From GCA-002715885 sp045561575 (lineage in GTDB: Bacteria > Bacteroidota > Bacteroidia > Flavobacteriales > BACL11): a stretch of 64,000 bases of DNA. The stretch spans positions 69,656-133,655 of the forward strand of contig JBJKXM010000004.1 in assembly GCA_045561575.1 (NCBI GenBank). The letters are read 5' to 3'. Of the stretch, positions 1-6,439 are shown in pieces; positions within the stretch are counted from its first letter, which is position 1; the number at the start of each line of letters is the position of its first letter. The position numbers and the translations under genes are program-made. The notes under the pieces are model-generated. The model was not told where the DNA came from, made no database searches, and was given only the letters and a program-made list of their open reading frames with translations.

Positions 1-2
1 CT

Positions 3-815
3 CTAGATAAATACTTACAAGAAATTGGTAGAGTTGATTTAATTACTGCTGAGGAAGAAGTAGAATTAGCTCAAAAAATTAAAGCTGGTGATGAAAAAGC
101 TTTAGATAAAATGACAAAAGCCAATCTTAGATTTGTGGTTTCAGTTGCTAAACAATATCAAAATCAAGGTCTTACATTACCTGATTTAATTAATGAAGGA
201 AATCTTGGGTTAATTAAAGCTGCAAAAAGATTTGATGAAACAAGAGGATTTAAATTCATTTCATATGCAGTATGGTGGATTAGACAATCTATTTTACAAG
301 CATTAGCTGAACAATCAAGGATTGTAAGACTTCCATTAAATAAAATTGGATCAATCAATAAAATCAATAAAGCTTATGCTGTGTTAGAACAGAAATTTGA
401 AAGACCTCCAACTGCAGAAGAAATTGCTGAACTTGTTGATTTATCACTTACAGAAGTTAAACAATCATTAAAAAATACAGGAAGACACGTTTCTATGGAT
501 GCTCCATTAATTGAAGGTGAAGATAGTAACCTTTATGATGTAATGGGAAGTGATGAAAGTCCTAGCCCAGATACCCAATTAATGTTAGATTCACTAAGAG
601 AAGAAATCAGAAGAGCTTTAGATACGCTTACACCTAGAGAAGCCGATGTTGTCTCTTCTTATTTTGGTCTTAATGCAGGGCATGCAATGACACTTGAAGA
701 AATTGGTGAAAAATTTGATTTAACAAGAGAGAGAGTTAGACAAATTAAAGAAAAAGCAGTTAGACGATTAAAACACACTACAAGAAGCAAAATTCTAAAA
801 ACTTATTTAGGATAA
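3..815 (+). CDS. rpoD: RNA polymerase primary sigma factor RpoD (5'-partial)
   Basis: Housekeeping sigma factor that directs RNA polymerase to promoters. The frame is open from the first complete codon at base 3, so the gene starts left of the window; about 270 residues are seen and probably fewer than 20 are missing. Region 1.2 (LDKYLQEIGR) comes first. Region 2 follows with NLRFVVSVAKQY and the -10-reading helix around SYAVWWIRQSI. Then come region 3 and a region 4 helix-turn-helix (TLEEIGEKFDLTRERVRQIKEKA). The short, region-1.1-less form is usual in Bacteroidota, where it recognises TTG/TAnnTTTG promoters like those found elsewhere in this window. A strong hairpin terminator follows the stop codon. 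Confidence 0.97.
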   Translation, partial: LDKYLQEIGRVDLITAEEEVELAQKIKAGDEKALDKMTKANLRFVVSVAKQYQNQGLTLPDLINEGNLGLIKAAKRFDETRGFKFISYAVWWIRQSILQALAEQSRIVRLPLNKIGSINKINKAYAVLEQKFERPPTAEEIAELVDLSLTEVKQSLKNTGRHVSMDAPLIEGEDSNLYDVMGSDESPSPDTQLMLDSLREEIRRALDTLTPREADVVSSYFGLNAGHAMTLEEIGEKFDLTRERVRQIKEKAVRRLKHTTRSKILKTYLG

Positions 816-817
816 AG

Positions 818-846
818 AAAAGAGGACTGATGTCCTCTTTTTTTTT
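818..846 (+). terminator. Rho-independent terminator of rpoD
   Basis: A perfect stem pairs AAAGAGGAC (819-827) with GTCCTCTTT (832-840) around a 4-nt TGAT loop and runs into a T tract to 846. It lies 3 nt after the rpoD stop and before rpe, so the two genes are probably separate transcripts. Confidence 0.9.
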
Positions 847-858
847 AATTTTATAATT

Positions 859-1509
859 ATGAAACATTTAATCGCACCATCAATATTAGCAGCAGATTTC
901 GGAAATCTTAAAAGAGATTGTGAAATGGTTAATAATAGTAACGCTGATTGGTTTCATATTGATGTAATGGATGGAGTATTTGTTCCAAACATTTCGTTTG
1001 GAATGCCTGTAATTAAAAGTATTAAAGAAACTGCCAATAAAGTTCTTGATGTTCATTTAATGATTGTTGATCCAGACAGATATATTACAAAATTTAAAGA
1101 ATTAGGCTCTGATATATTAACTGTTCATGTTGAGGCATGTAATCACTTAAATAGAACAATACATGCAATTAAACAAGAAGGTATGAAAGCTGGTGTTGCG
1201 CTTAATCCTCATACTCCTGTAAATTCAATTAGTGATGTACTAAATGATTTAGATCTAGTGTGTATTATGTCCGTAAATCCTGGATTTGGAGGACAATCTT
1301 TTATAGAAAATACATACAATAAAGTTAAACAATTAAGAGATCTAAGGAATAAAACTAATAGCAATTTTTTAATCGAAATTGATGGAGGTGTAAATCTTCA
1401 AAATGCTCCAAAATTACTGTCTAGTGGTGCTGATGTACTAGTTGCAGGAAGTTTTGTGTTCAAATCAGAAAATCCTACTCAAACTATTTCTGAATTGAAA
1501 TCAATTTAA
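859..1509 (+). CDS. rpe: Ribulose-phosphate 3-epimerase
   Basis: Cytosolic (beta/alpha)8 enzyme that interconverts D-ribulose 5-phosphate and D-xylulose 5-phosphate in the pentose phosphate pathway. The 216 residues are the normal length. Diagnostic motifs are APSILAADFGNL at the N-terminus, HIDVMDGVFVPN (metal His/Asp), VHLMI, the phosphate loop MSVNPGFGGQSF, the second catalytic Asp in EIDGGVN, and DVLVAGSFVF near the end. The gene follows the rpoD terminator and its stop overlaps the convergent downstream gene by 4 nt. Confidence 0.96.
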   Translation: MKHLIAPSILAADFGNLKRDCEMVNNSNADWFHIDVMDGVFVPNISFGMPVIKSIKETANKVLDVHLMIVDPDRYITKFKELGSDILTVHVEACNHLNRTIHAIKQEGMKAGVALNPHTPVNSISDVLNDLDLVCIMSVNPGFGGQSFIENTYNKVKQLRDLRNKTNSNFLIEIDGGVNLQNAPKLLSSGADVLVAGSFVFKSENPTQTISELKSI

Positions 1510-2699
1510 GAATTTATATAATTCCTTAAATATTCAAATTCTTCAGACAAATCTCCATTCTGACAAATTGTAGCTCCATTTACAATTTTATTATCATTGC
1601 CAATTATTGGAATTATATTTTTAATGAGATTTTCACCAAAATCCTCTGATGAATCCTTTGGCAATTCACAAGGTAAATTATCAACAGCCATTACAGCTAC
1701 AACATCATTAGACTTAAAATCATCTTCACTTTCAGTATGAGGATTATAACCATAAATTGGATTATCAATTGTAGAGGGTTTAATTGTAGTTGCAACAGGC
1801 CCGTCAATATCACATGAAATATCTGCCACAACAGAAATATTAAAATCATCTGATTTAACATCATTTCTTGTAAATAAATAAGGTGCGCCACTTCCATAGA
1901 AATGACCTGCAAAAAATATATCAGTCACATTAGCATATTTCATAAAAGTAGATTTGTAATCAGATGAATTATTAATAAAATCAGAAAAATCAGATTGCTT
2001 ACCATCTATTCTTTCATTATAGTCTAATACATCAATATTTAAATAAACTGGGTAATCAAATGAATTGTTAATGTAATCATCAATTCCTACTTCAATTATA
2101 TTTAATTTTTTAATTGTTTCTAATATTCCTGCACCTACTCTACCTTTTCCAGTAACTAAAATTTTTTCATTTGATAAATGAACTTTATTTAACTCGGTAT
2201 CCATTTCAATTCTATTTAGACACTTGTTAGCTGGTTTTAAAGAATATAAATCATTTTTTAAACCGTATGTAAGTAAACCATTGTATGCTCCGATAATACC
2301 AGCGTATCTACCAAAACCAAGTATTCTGCTCCCATTTTCATATTTTAAAACTTCGTAATCAACCATTGTAATATTTAGTTCAATCATTTTTTTTAAAAGA
2401 CCTCGATTATATTCTTGCTCTTTGATTGTATGTGAAAAAAAGAAATATGTTTTATTGGAAATTAATTTATCCTTCGGAACCTCTTTAATTCCAAATAAGA
2501 CATCACATGATTCTAAATTATCTAATACAGTTATACCTTGATCAATATATTCTTGGTCTGAAAAACATCTTATGTTACTAGATTGAACATAAATTTGAAG
2601 ATTATGGAAATTATCTTCAATTCTCTTGCATTGAGATGGTGAAAATGGCACTCTTCTATCAACGGGAACTTTTTCTTCTCTTAAAATGCCTATTTTCAT
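1506..2699 (-). CDS. Saccharopine dehydrogenase-like / AlaDH-PNT family NAD-dependent oxidoreductase
   Basis: A 397-residue protein of the alanine dehydrogenase/transhydrogenase N-terminal superfamily. The opening MKIGILREEKVPVDRR is the family's N-terminal signature. FGRYAGIIGAYNG, the dinucleotide-binding loop VTGKGRVGAG, the IFFAGHFYGSGAP segment, ADISCDIDGPVATT and a closing AVDNLPCELPKDSSEDFG resemble lysine-forming saccharopine dehydrogenases (Lys1/AASS type) more than alanine dehydrogenase. The reaction would be NAD-linked cleavage of saccharopine or a related imino acid, but substrate is not provable here. The start at 2699 is preferred over an upstream in-frame ATG at 2744 because a near-consensus promoter lies between them. 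Confidence 0.8.
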   Translation of the reverse strand: MKIGILREEKVPVDRRVPFSPSQCKRIEDNFHNLQIYVQSSNIRCFSDQEYIDQGITVLDNLESCDVLFGIKEVPKDKLISNKTYFFFSHTIKEQEYNRGLLKKMIELNITMVDYEVLKYENGSRILGFGRYAGIIGAYNGLLTYGLKNDLYSLKPANKCLNRIEMDTELNKVHLSNEKILVTGKGRVGAGILETIKKLNIIEVGIDDYINNSFDYPVYLNIDVLDYNERIDGKQSDFSDFINNSSDYKSTFMKYANVTDIFFAGHFYGSGAPYLFTRNDVKSDDFNISVVADISCDIDGPVATTIKPSTIDNPIYGYNPHTESEDDFKSNDVVAVMAVDNLPCELPKDSSEDFGENLIKNIIPIIGNDNKIVNGATICQNGDLSEEFEYLRNYINS

Positions 2700-2714
2700 T
2701 TTCCTATTTTTATA

Positions 2715-2744
2715 CAAAAGTAAACATTGAAAGGGCGAAAGCAA
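2715..2744 (-). promoter_or_regulatory. Bacteroidota-type promoter of the saccharopine dehydrogenase-like gene
   Basis: On the minus strand TTG (2744-2742) is separated by 19 nt from TACTTTTG (2722-2715), matching the Bacteroidota sigma consensus TTG/TAnnTTTG at good spacing. Transcription would begin near 2710, about a dozen bases before the ATG at 2699, which fixes the start codon choice. Confidence 0.72.
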
Positions 2745-2754
2745 TTGAATTTAC

Positions 2755-2762
2755 TAATTTTG
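2755..2762 (+). promoter_or_regulatory. -7 element of the tmRNA promoter
   Basis: TAATTTTG is a perfect TAnnTTTG -7 box, about 23 nt before the mature tmRNA 5' end, leaving a short leader for RNase P removal. A TTG at 2727-2729 could be the -33 element, but the 25-nt spacing is long. Confidence 0.55.
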
Positions 2763-2785
2763 CAAAAAAAAGTTCATTATTTCAT

Positions 2786-3150
2786 GGGGCTGACTGGATT
2801 TGACTGCAAGTTGAGTTGACTAATAAGCATGTCGAGCTTTGTGTTTTGGCTCGTTAAAATTAAAATTCAATTTTTTAATTGGCGAAAATAATTACGCTTT
2901 AGCTGCCTAATTTATAAATTAGAATAGCTTTTGTCTCTTTTAAAGGAACTCCTGAATCCTTTAATCTTGAGGCATCATTAATATCAGGATAGTTTATTTA
3001 GAGCTTCGATAAATGAACGAAACTTTTGAAGATAAGGATAAGAATTGGGTGCTATTTACCAGTCTTATTTCGAAAATTAACAGTAGATATGCATGTAGAA
3101 AATTATTTGACACCTTGTTAGGACGTGGGTTCGAAACCCACCAGCTCCAC
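2786..3150 (+). ncRNA. ssrA: Transfer-messenger RNA (tmRNA)
   Basis: Rescues stalled ribosomes by trans-translation. The 5' end GGGGCTG pairs with CAGCTCC at 3142-3148 to make the acceptor stem, and the T arm is GTGGGTTCGAAACCCAC just before it. The tag reading frame at 2881-2910 encodes GENNYALAA followed by TAA, a typical degradation tag ending in the protease-recognised ALAA. CCA is not encoded (the bases after the discriminator A read CAA), so it must be added after transcription. Internal inverted repeats after the tag fit the pseudoknot region. A strong terminator follows. Confidence 0.97.
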
Positions 3151-3157
3151 AAGAAAT

Positions 3158-3186
3158 AAACCCACTCAATTGAGTGGGTTTTTTAT
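3158..3186 (+). terminator. Terminator of tmRNA
   Basis: AACCCACTCAA at 3159-3169 is mirrored by TTGAGTGGGTT at 3170-3180 and followed by T-rich sequence. It ends the ssrA transcript 13 nt before the grpB-like start codon. Part of this hairpin is repeated after the next gene. Confidence 0.9.
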
Positions 3187-3198
3187 TAATTTTACGTA

Positions 3199-3705
3199 AT
3201 GAAAATCAACATAGTCCCATATAGTGATGAATGGCCTTTACTATTTGAAACGATAAAAAAAGAAATAAAAAAAAGTATTGTTGATAATGAAGTTATAATT
3301 GAGCATATTGGTAGTACTTCTGTTGATAAACTTGCTTCAAAACCAATTATTGATATTTTAATTGGAGTTAGTTCAAATAATCTAGATATGTATATAGAAC
3401 CTATCAAAAATTTAGGATATACACACATTAAAGAATATGAAATAGAAACACCTAATAGAAGATTCTTCTTTTTTGAAAAAAACAAGAAAAGAACAGCACA
3501 AGTTCATTTAGTAAAAAAGAATAGTAGATGGTTTAAAAGACATATAGCATTTAGAAATGAATTAAGATCAAATGAAATTATTAGAAAAAAATATCAAAGC
3601 TTAAAATATTCACTTTCAAAAAAGGAATGGAAAGATGGAAATGAATATGCTGATGCAAAAACAACATTTATTAAATCTGTTGAGAAGATGCTAAAATTTG
3701 ATTAA
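3199..3705 (+). CDS. GrpB/UPF0157 family protein (nucleotidyltransferase fold)
   Basis: A 168-residue GrpB-like protein. The N-terminal VPYSDEWPLLFETIKKEI, the central EHIGSTSVDKLASKPIIDILIGV and the later PNRRFFFFEK and AQVHLVKKNSRWFKRHIAFRNEL stretches are the family signature. The fold is related to nucleotidyltransferases; substrate and role are unknown. It has no operon partner: tmRNA and its terminator lie immediately upstream, and a terminator resembling the tmRNA one lies downstream. This isolation and the flanking repeat suggest it may be a passenger at the ssrA locus. Confidence 0.85.
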   Translation: MKINIVPYSDEWPLLFETIKKEIKKSIVDNEVIIEHIGSTSVDKLASKPIIDILIGVSSNNLDMYIEPIKNLGYTHIKEYEIETPNRRFFFFEKNKKRTAQVHLVKKNSRWFKRHIAFRNELRSNEIIRKKYQSLKYSLSKKEWKDGNEYADAKTTFIKSVEKMLKFD

Positions 3706-3730
3706 AAAGTTCGAACTTAGGACCGAGAGG

Positions 3731-3767
3731 CCACAAAAAAGAAACCCACTCTTATGGGTGGGTTTTA
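3731..3767 (+). terminator. Terminator after grpB-like gene, duplicate of the tmRNA flank
   Basis: AACCCAC (3743-3749) pairs with GTGGGTT (3758-3764), extended inward by one G-T and one C-G pair, followed by TTTTAATT. The preceding bases from 3731 repeat the tmRNA 3' flank at 3147-3167 with 19 of 21 positions identical. Confidence 0.75.
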
Positions 3768-3789
3768 ATTACTTACAATCTGTTTTAAA

Positions 3790-5568
3790 TCAAGAAAATG
3801 ATCTATAATTAATTTTTCGCATTCTTAATGATTCAGGAGTAATTTCTAAATATTCATCTGCTTGTATATATTCCATACATTCTTCAAGTGAAAAATCAAT
3901 TTTTGGGGCAATTTGTATAGCAGCATCTGACCCTGACTTACGCATATTGGTTAATTGTTTGCCTTTAACAACATTAACGTCCAGATCATTATCTCTGTTA
4001 TTTTCCCCTATTACTTGTCCTTTATATATATTAGTTCCAGGAGAAATAAAAAACCTACCTCTATCTTGTAATTTTCCAATTGAAAATGCTGTTGAACTAC
4101 CAGATTCAATAGAAATTAGTGAACCTTTCATTCTTTCAGGAATATCTCCTTTAAATGGAGCATATTCTCTAAACCTATGCGTCATAATTGCATTTCCAGA
4201 AGTTGTTGTTAAAATATTATTTCTTAATCCAATTAATCCTCTAGAAGGAATGTCAAATTCTAAATGTTGTAAGTCGCCTTTTGGCTCCATTACAAGCATG
4301 TCCCCTTTTCTTTGAGTAACAAGTTCTATTACCTTTCCGGAAAAATCTGCAGGAACATCAATTACTAATGTTTCCATTGGCTCACATTTTACACCATCTA
4401 TGTCTTTGAAAATAACTTGAGGTTTACCAACTTGTAATTCAAAACCTTCTCTTCTCATGGTTTCTATAAGTACAGATAAATGAAGAATACCTCTTCCAAA
4501 CACATTGAATTTATCTTCAGAAGCTCCGTCCTCTACTTTTAGAGCAAGATTCTTTTCAAGTTCTGCATATAATCTATCTCTTAAATGTCTAGAAGTACAA
4601 TACTTACCTTCTTTTCCAAAAAAAGGAGAATTATTTATTGTAAACAACATACTAATTGTAGGTTCATCAATAGAAATTCTTGGTAATTCTTCAGGTTTTT
4701 CAAGATCAGAAATAGTATCTCCAATTTCAAAATCTTCTAAGCCAACTATCGAACAAATATCTCCAGATTTCAAATATTTTACTTGAGATTTTCCCATACC
4801 TTCAAAAACATATAATTCTTTAATTCTAACTTTCTTTTTTACACCATTTGCTTTACAAAGCATATAATCTTTGCCTTCTTGCAACTCACCTCTAAAGATT
4901 CGCCCAATAGCAATACGTCCTACAAATTTAGAATAGTCTAAAGAAGTAATTTGCATCTGTGGAGTACCTTCGTTGTATGGTGCAGCAGGAATATTTTCAA
5001 TAACAGCATCAAGTAAAGGAAAAATATTTTCTGTTTTTTCTTGCCAATCTAAACTCATCCAGCCTTCTTTTGAAGAACCAAATACTGTTGTAAAATCTAA
5101 TTGATCTTCTGAAGCTTCTAAGTTAAACATTAAATCAAAAATTGCATCTTGTACTAAATCAGGTGTACAATTTTCTTTATCTACCTTATTTACTACAACA
5201 ATTGGCTTTAAACCTAAAGAAATAGCCTTACTTAGAACAAATCTAGTTTGGGGCATTGCTCCCTCAAAAGCATCTACAAGTAATAATACCCCATCAGCCA
5301 TTTTTAGTACTCGCTCTACCTCACCACCAAAATCAGCATGTCCAGGTGTATCAATAACGTTAATTTTTATTCCTTTATAATTTACAGATACATTTTTAGA
5401 AAGTATTGTAATGCCTCTTTCACGTTCTAAATCATTGTTATCTAATAACAACTCCGTACGTTCTTTACGATCATCAAGTACTTTACATTGATCGATAATT
5501 TTATCAACTAATGTTGTTTTTCCATGATCAACATGAGCAATTATAGCAATATTTCTAATTGAATTCAT
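3790..5568 (-). CDS. typA: Ribosome-associated translational GTPase TypA/BipA
   Basis: EF-G-like GTPase of 592 residues that binds the ribosome and assists 50S maturation and stress adaptation. The G domain has G1 AHVDHGKTTL, G2 around RERGITI, G3 DTPGHADF and G4 NKVDKE. Domain II follows (VGRIAIGRIFRG), then the BipA-specific segment FGRGILHLSVLIETMRREG, VGKPQVIFKD, and a C-terminal domain with SRGLIGLRN and the run to MRKINYRSFS. Length and domain order are normal. A -7 promoter box lies 19-26 nt upstream of the ATG at 5568. Confidence 0.97.
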   Translation of the reverse strand: MNSIRNIAIIAHVDHGKTTLVDKIIDQCKVLDDRKERTELLLDNNDLERERGITILSKNVSVNYKGIKINVIDTPGHADFGGEVERVLKMADGVLLLVDAFEGAMPQTRFVLSKAISLGLKPIVVVNKVDKENCTPDLVQDAIFDLMFNLEASEDQLDFTTVFGSSKEGWMSLDWQEKTENIFPLLDAVIENIPAAPYNEGTPQMQITSLDYSKFVGRIAIGRIFRGELQEGKDYMLCKANGVKKKVRIKELYVFEGMGKSQVKYLKSGDICSIVGLEDFEIGDTISDLEKPEELPRISIDEPTISMLFTINNSPFFGKEGKYCTSRHLRDRLYAELEKNLALKVEDGASEDKFNVFGRGILHLSVLIETMRREGFELQVGKPQVIFKDIDGVKCEPMETLVIDVPADFSGKVIELVTQRKGDMLVMEPKGDLQHLEFDIPSRGLIGLRNNILTTTSGNAIMTHRFREYAPFKGDIPERMKGSLISIESGSSTAFSIGKLQDRGRFFISPGTNIYKGQVIGENNRDNDLDVNVVKGKQLTNMRKSGSDAAIQIAPKIDFSLEECMEYIQADEYLEITPESLRMRKINYRSFS

Positions 5569-5586
5569 TTTCTAATTTAAAGGGGG

Positions 5587-5594
5587 CAAAAATA
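5587..5594 (-). promoter_or_regulatory. -7 element upstream of typA
   Basis: The minus strand reads TATTTTTG, a perfect TAnnTTTG box, 19 nt from the typA ATG. No TTG was found at normal -33 spacing. Confidence 0.5.
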
Positions 5595-5629
5595 CTCTTA
5601 TTTATTTCATAAAGCTGGAAATCATTACA

Positions 5630-5683
5630 AATGTCTAATCATTTGTTAATGTAATATGACAATCCATTTACATTAAAGACATT
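5630..5683. promoter_or_regulatory. Pair of nested inverted repeats between typA and the nitroreductase gene
   Basis: TTAATGTAA (5646-5654) is the exact reverse complement of TTACATTAA (5668-5676). Outside it, AATGTCT (5630-5636) mirrors AGACATT (5677-5683). The arrangement resembles a two-site operator or a long weak hairpin in the divergent intergenic region. A possible -7 box TACTTTTA (5697-5704) for the nitroreductase follows immediately. Binding factor unknown. Confidence 0.45.
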
Positions 5684-5728
5684 AGAAAAGGATTTGTACT
5701 TTTACGAATAAATTTTTATAATATTTTA

Positions 5729-6436
5729 ATGGAATTTTTTGAGGTTGTAGAAAAAAGAAGATCAGTTAGAAGATTTACTAATCAGGAAATTCCTGAAAAT
5801 GTAATGAGAAAATGCTTAAAGGCTGCTACACTAGCTCCTAATTCATCTAATCTGCAAACATGGGAATTTTATTGGGTAAGAAATTCAGAAAATAAAAAGA
5901 AAGTTGTAGAGGCATGTTTTTCTCAAAATGCTGCAAAAACTGCTAAAGAGATAGTAATAGCAGTAGGTAGAATTGATACGTGGAAAAGAAATAGAGATTT
6001 AATAATTGAAGATTACAAAAAGAAAGATAAGTTGATTCCACTAGTAAAAAAATACTATCAAAAACTAATACCATTTGCATACTCACACGATAGATTTGGT
6101 TTTTATGGAATTTTAAAAAGAATATTTTATCTCTTTTTTAATGTTGTTGGATTTTTCAGGCCAATTATTAGAGGTCCAATATATAAACATCAATTATTTG
6201 AAACTGTCAGCAAATCAACAGCACTAGCATGTCAAAACTTCATGATGGCTCTAGTTGCAGAGGGATATGATTCATGTCCTATGGAAGGCTTTGATGAAAA
6301 AAGAATTAAAAAAATTCTTAATCTAAACTGGCAGTCACATGTTGTTATGATATTTGGTATTGGACAGGCTGATAAAAATGGTATTTACGGAGAAAGGTTT
6401 AGAATAGATGACAATTTAGTTATAAAAGAAGTTTAA
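5729..6436 (+). CDS. Nitroreductase family protein
   Basis: FMN-dependent NAD(P)H oxidoreductase fold, 235 residues. The N-terminus EVVEKRRSVRRFTNQEIPENV is the classic nitroreductase opening with the phosphate-binding RRSVR. LAPNSSNLQTWEF and the late GYDSCPMEGFD and VVMIFGIGQAD segments complete the family pattern. It is longer than many members because of an insertion around residues 95-150 rich in aromatic and basic residues (near GILKRIFYLFFNVVGFF), which could be a lid or membrane-associating segment. Substrate is unknown. Possible operator repeats lie upstream, and it converges on the CotH-type gene 3 nt away. Confidence 0.85.
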   Translation: MEFFEVVEKRRSVRRFTNQEIPENVMRKCLKAATLAPNSSNLQTWEFYWVRNSENKKKVVEACFSQNAAKTAKEIVIAVGRIDTWKRNRDLIIEDYKKKDKLIPLVKKYYQKLIPFAYSHDRFGFYGILKRIFYLFFNVVGFFRPIIRGPIYKHQLFETVSKSTALACQNFMMALVAEGYDSCPMEGFDEKRIKKILNLNWQSHVVMIFGIGQADKNGIYGERFRIDDNLVIKEV

Positions 6437-6439
6437 AAA

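Noticed and set aside
3947..4315. 122-codon open frame antisense to typA
   Set aside because: Opposite the conserved C-terminal part of TypA; no motif or homologous composition.
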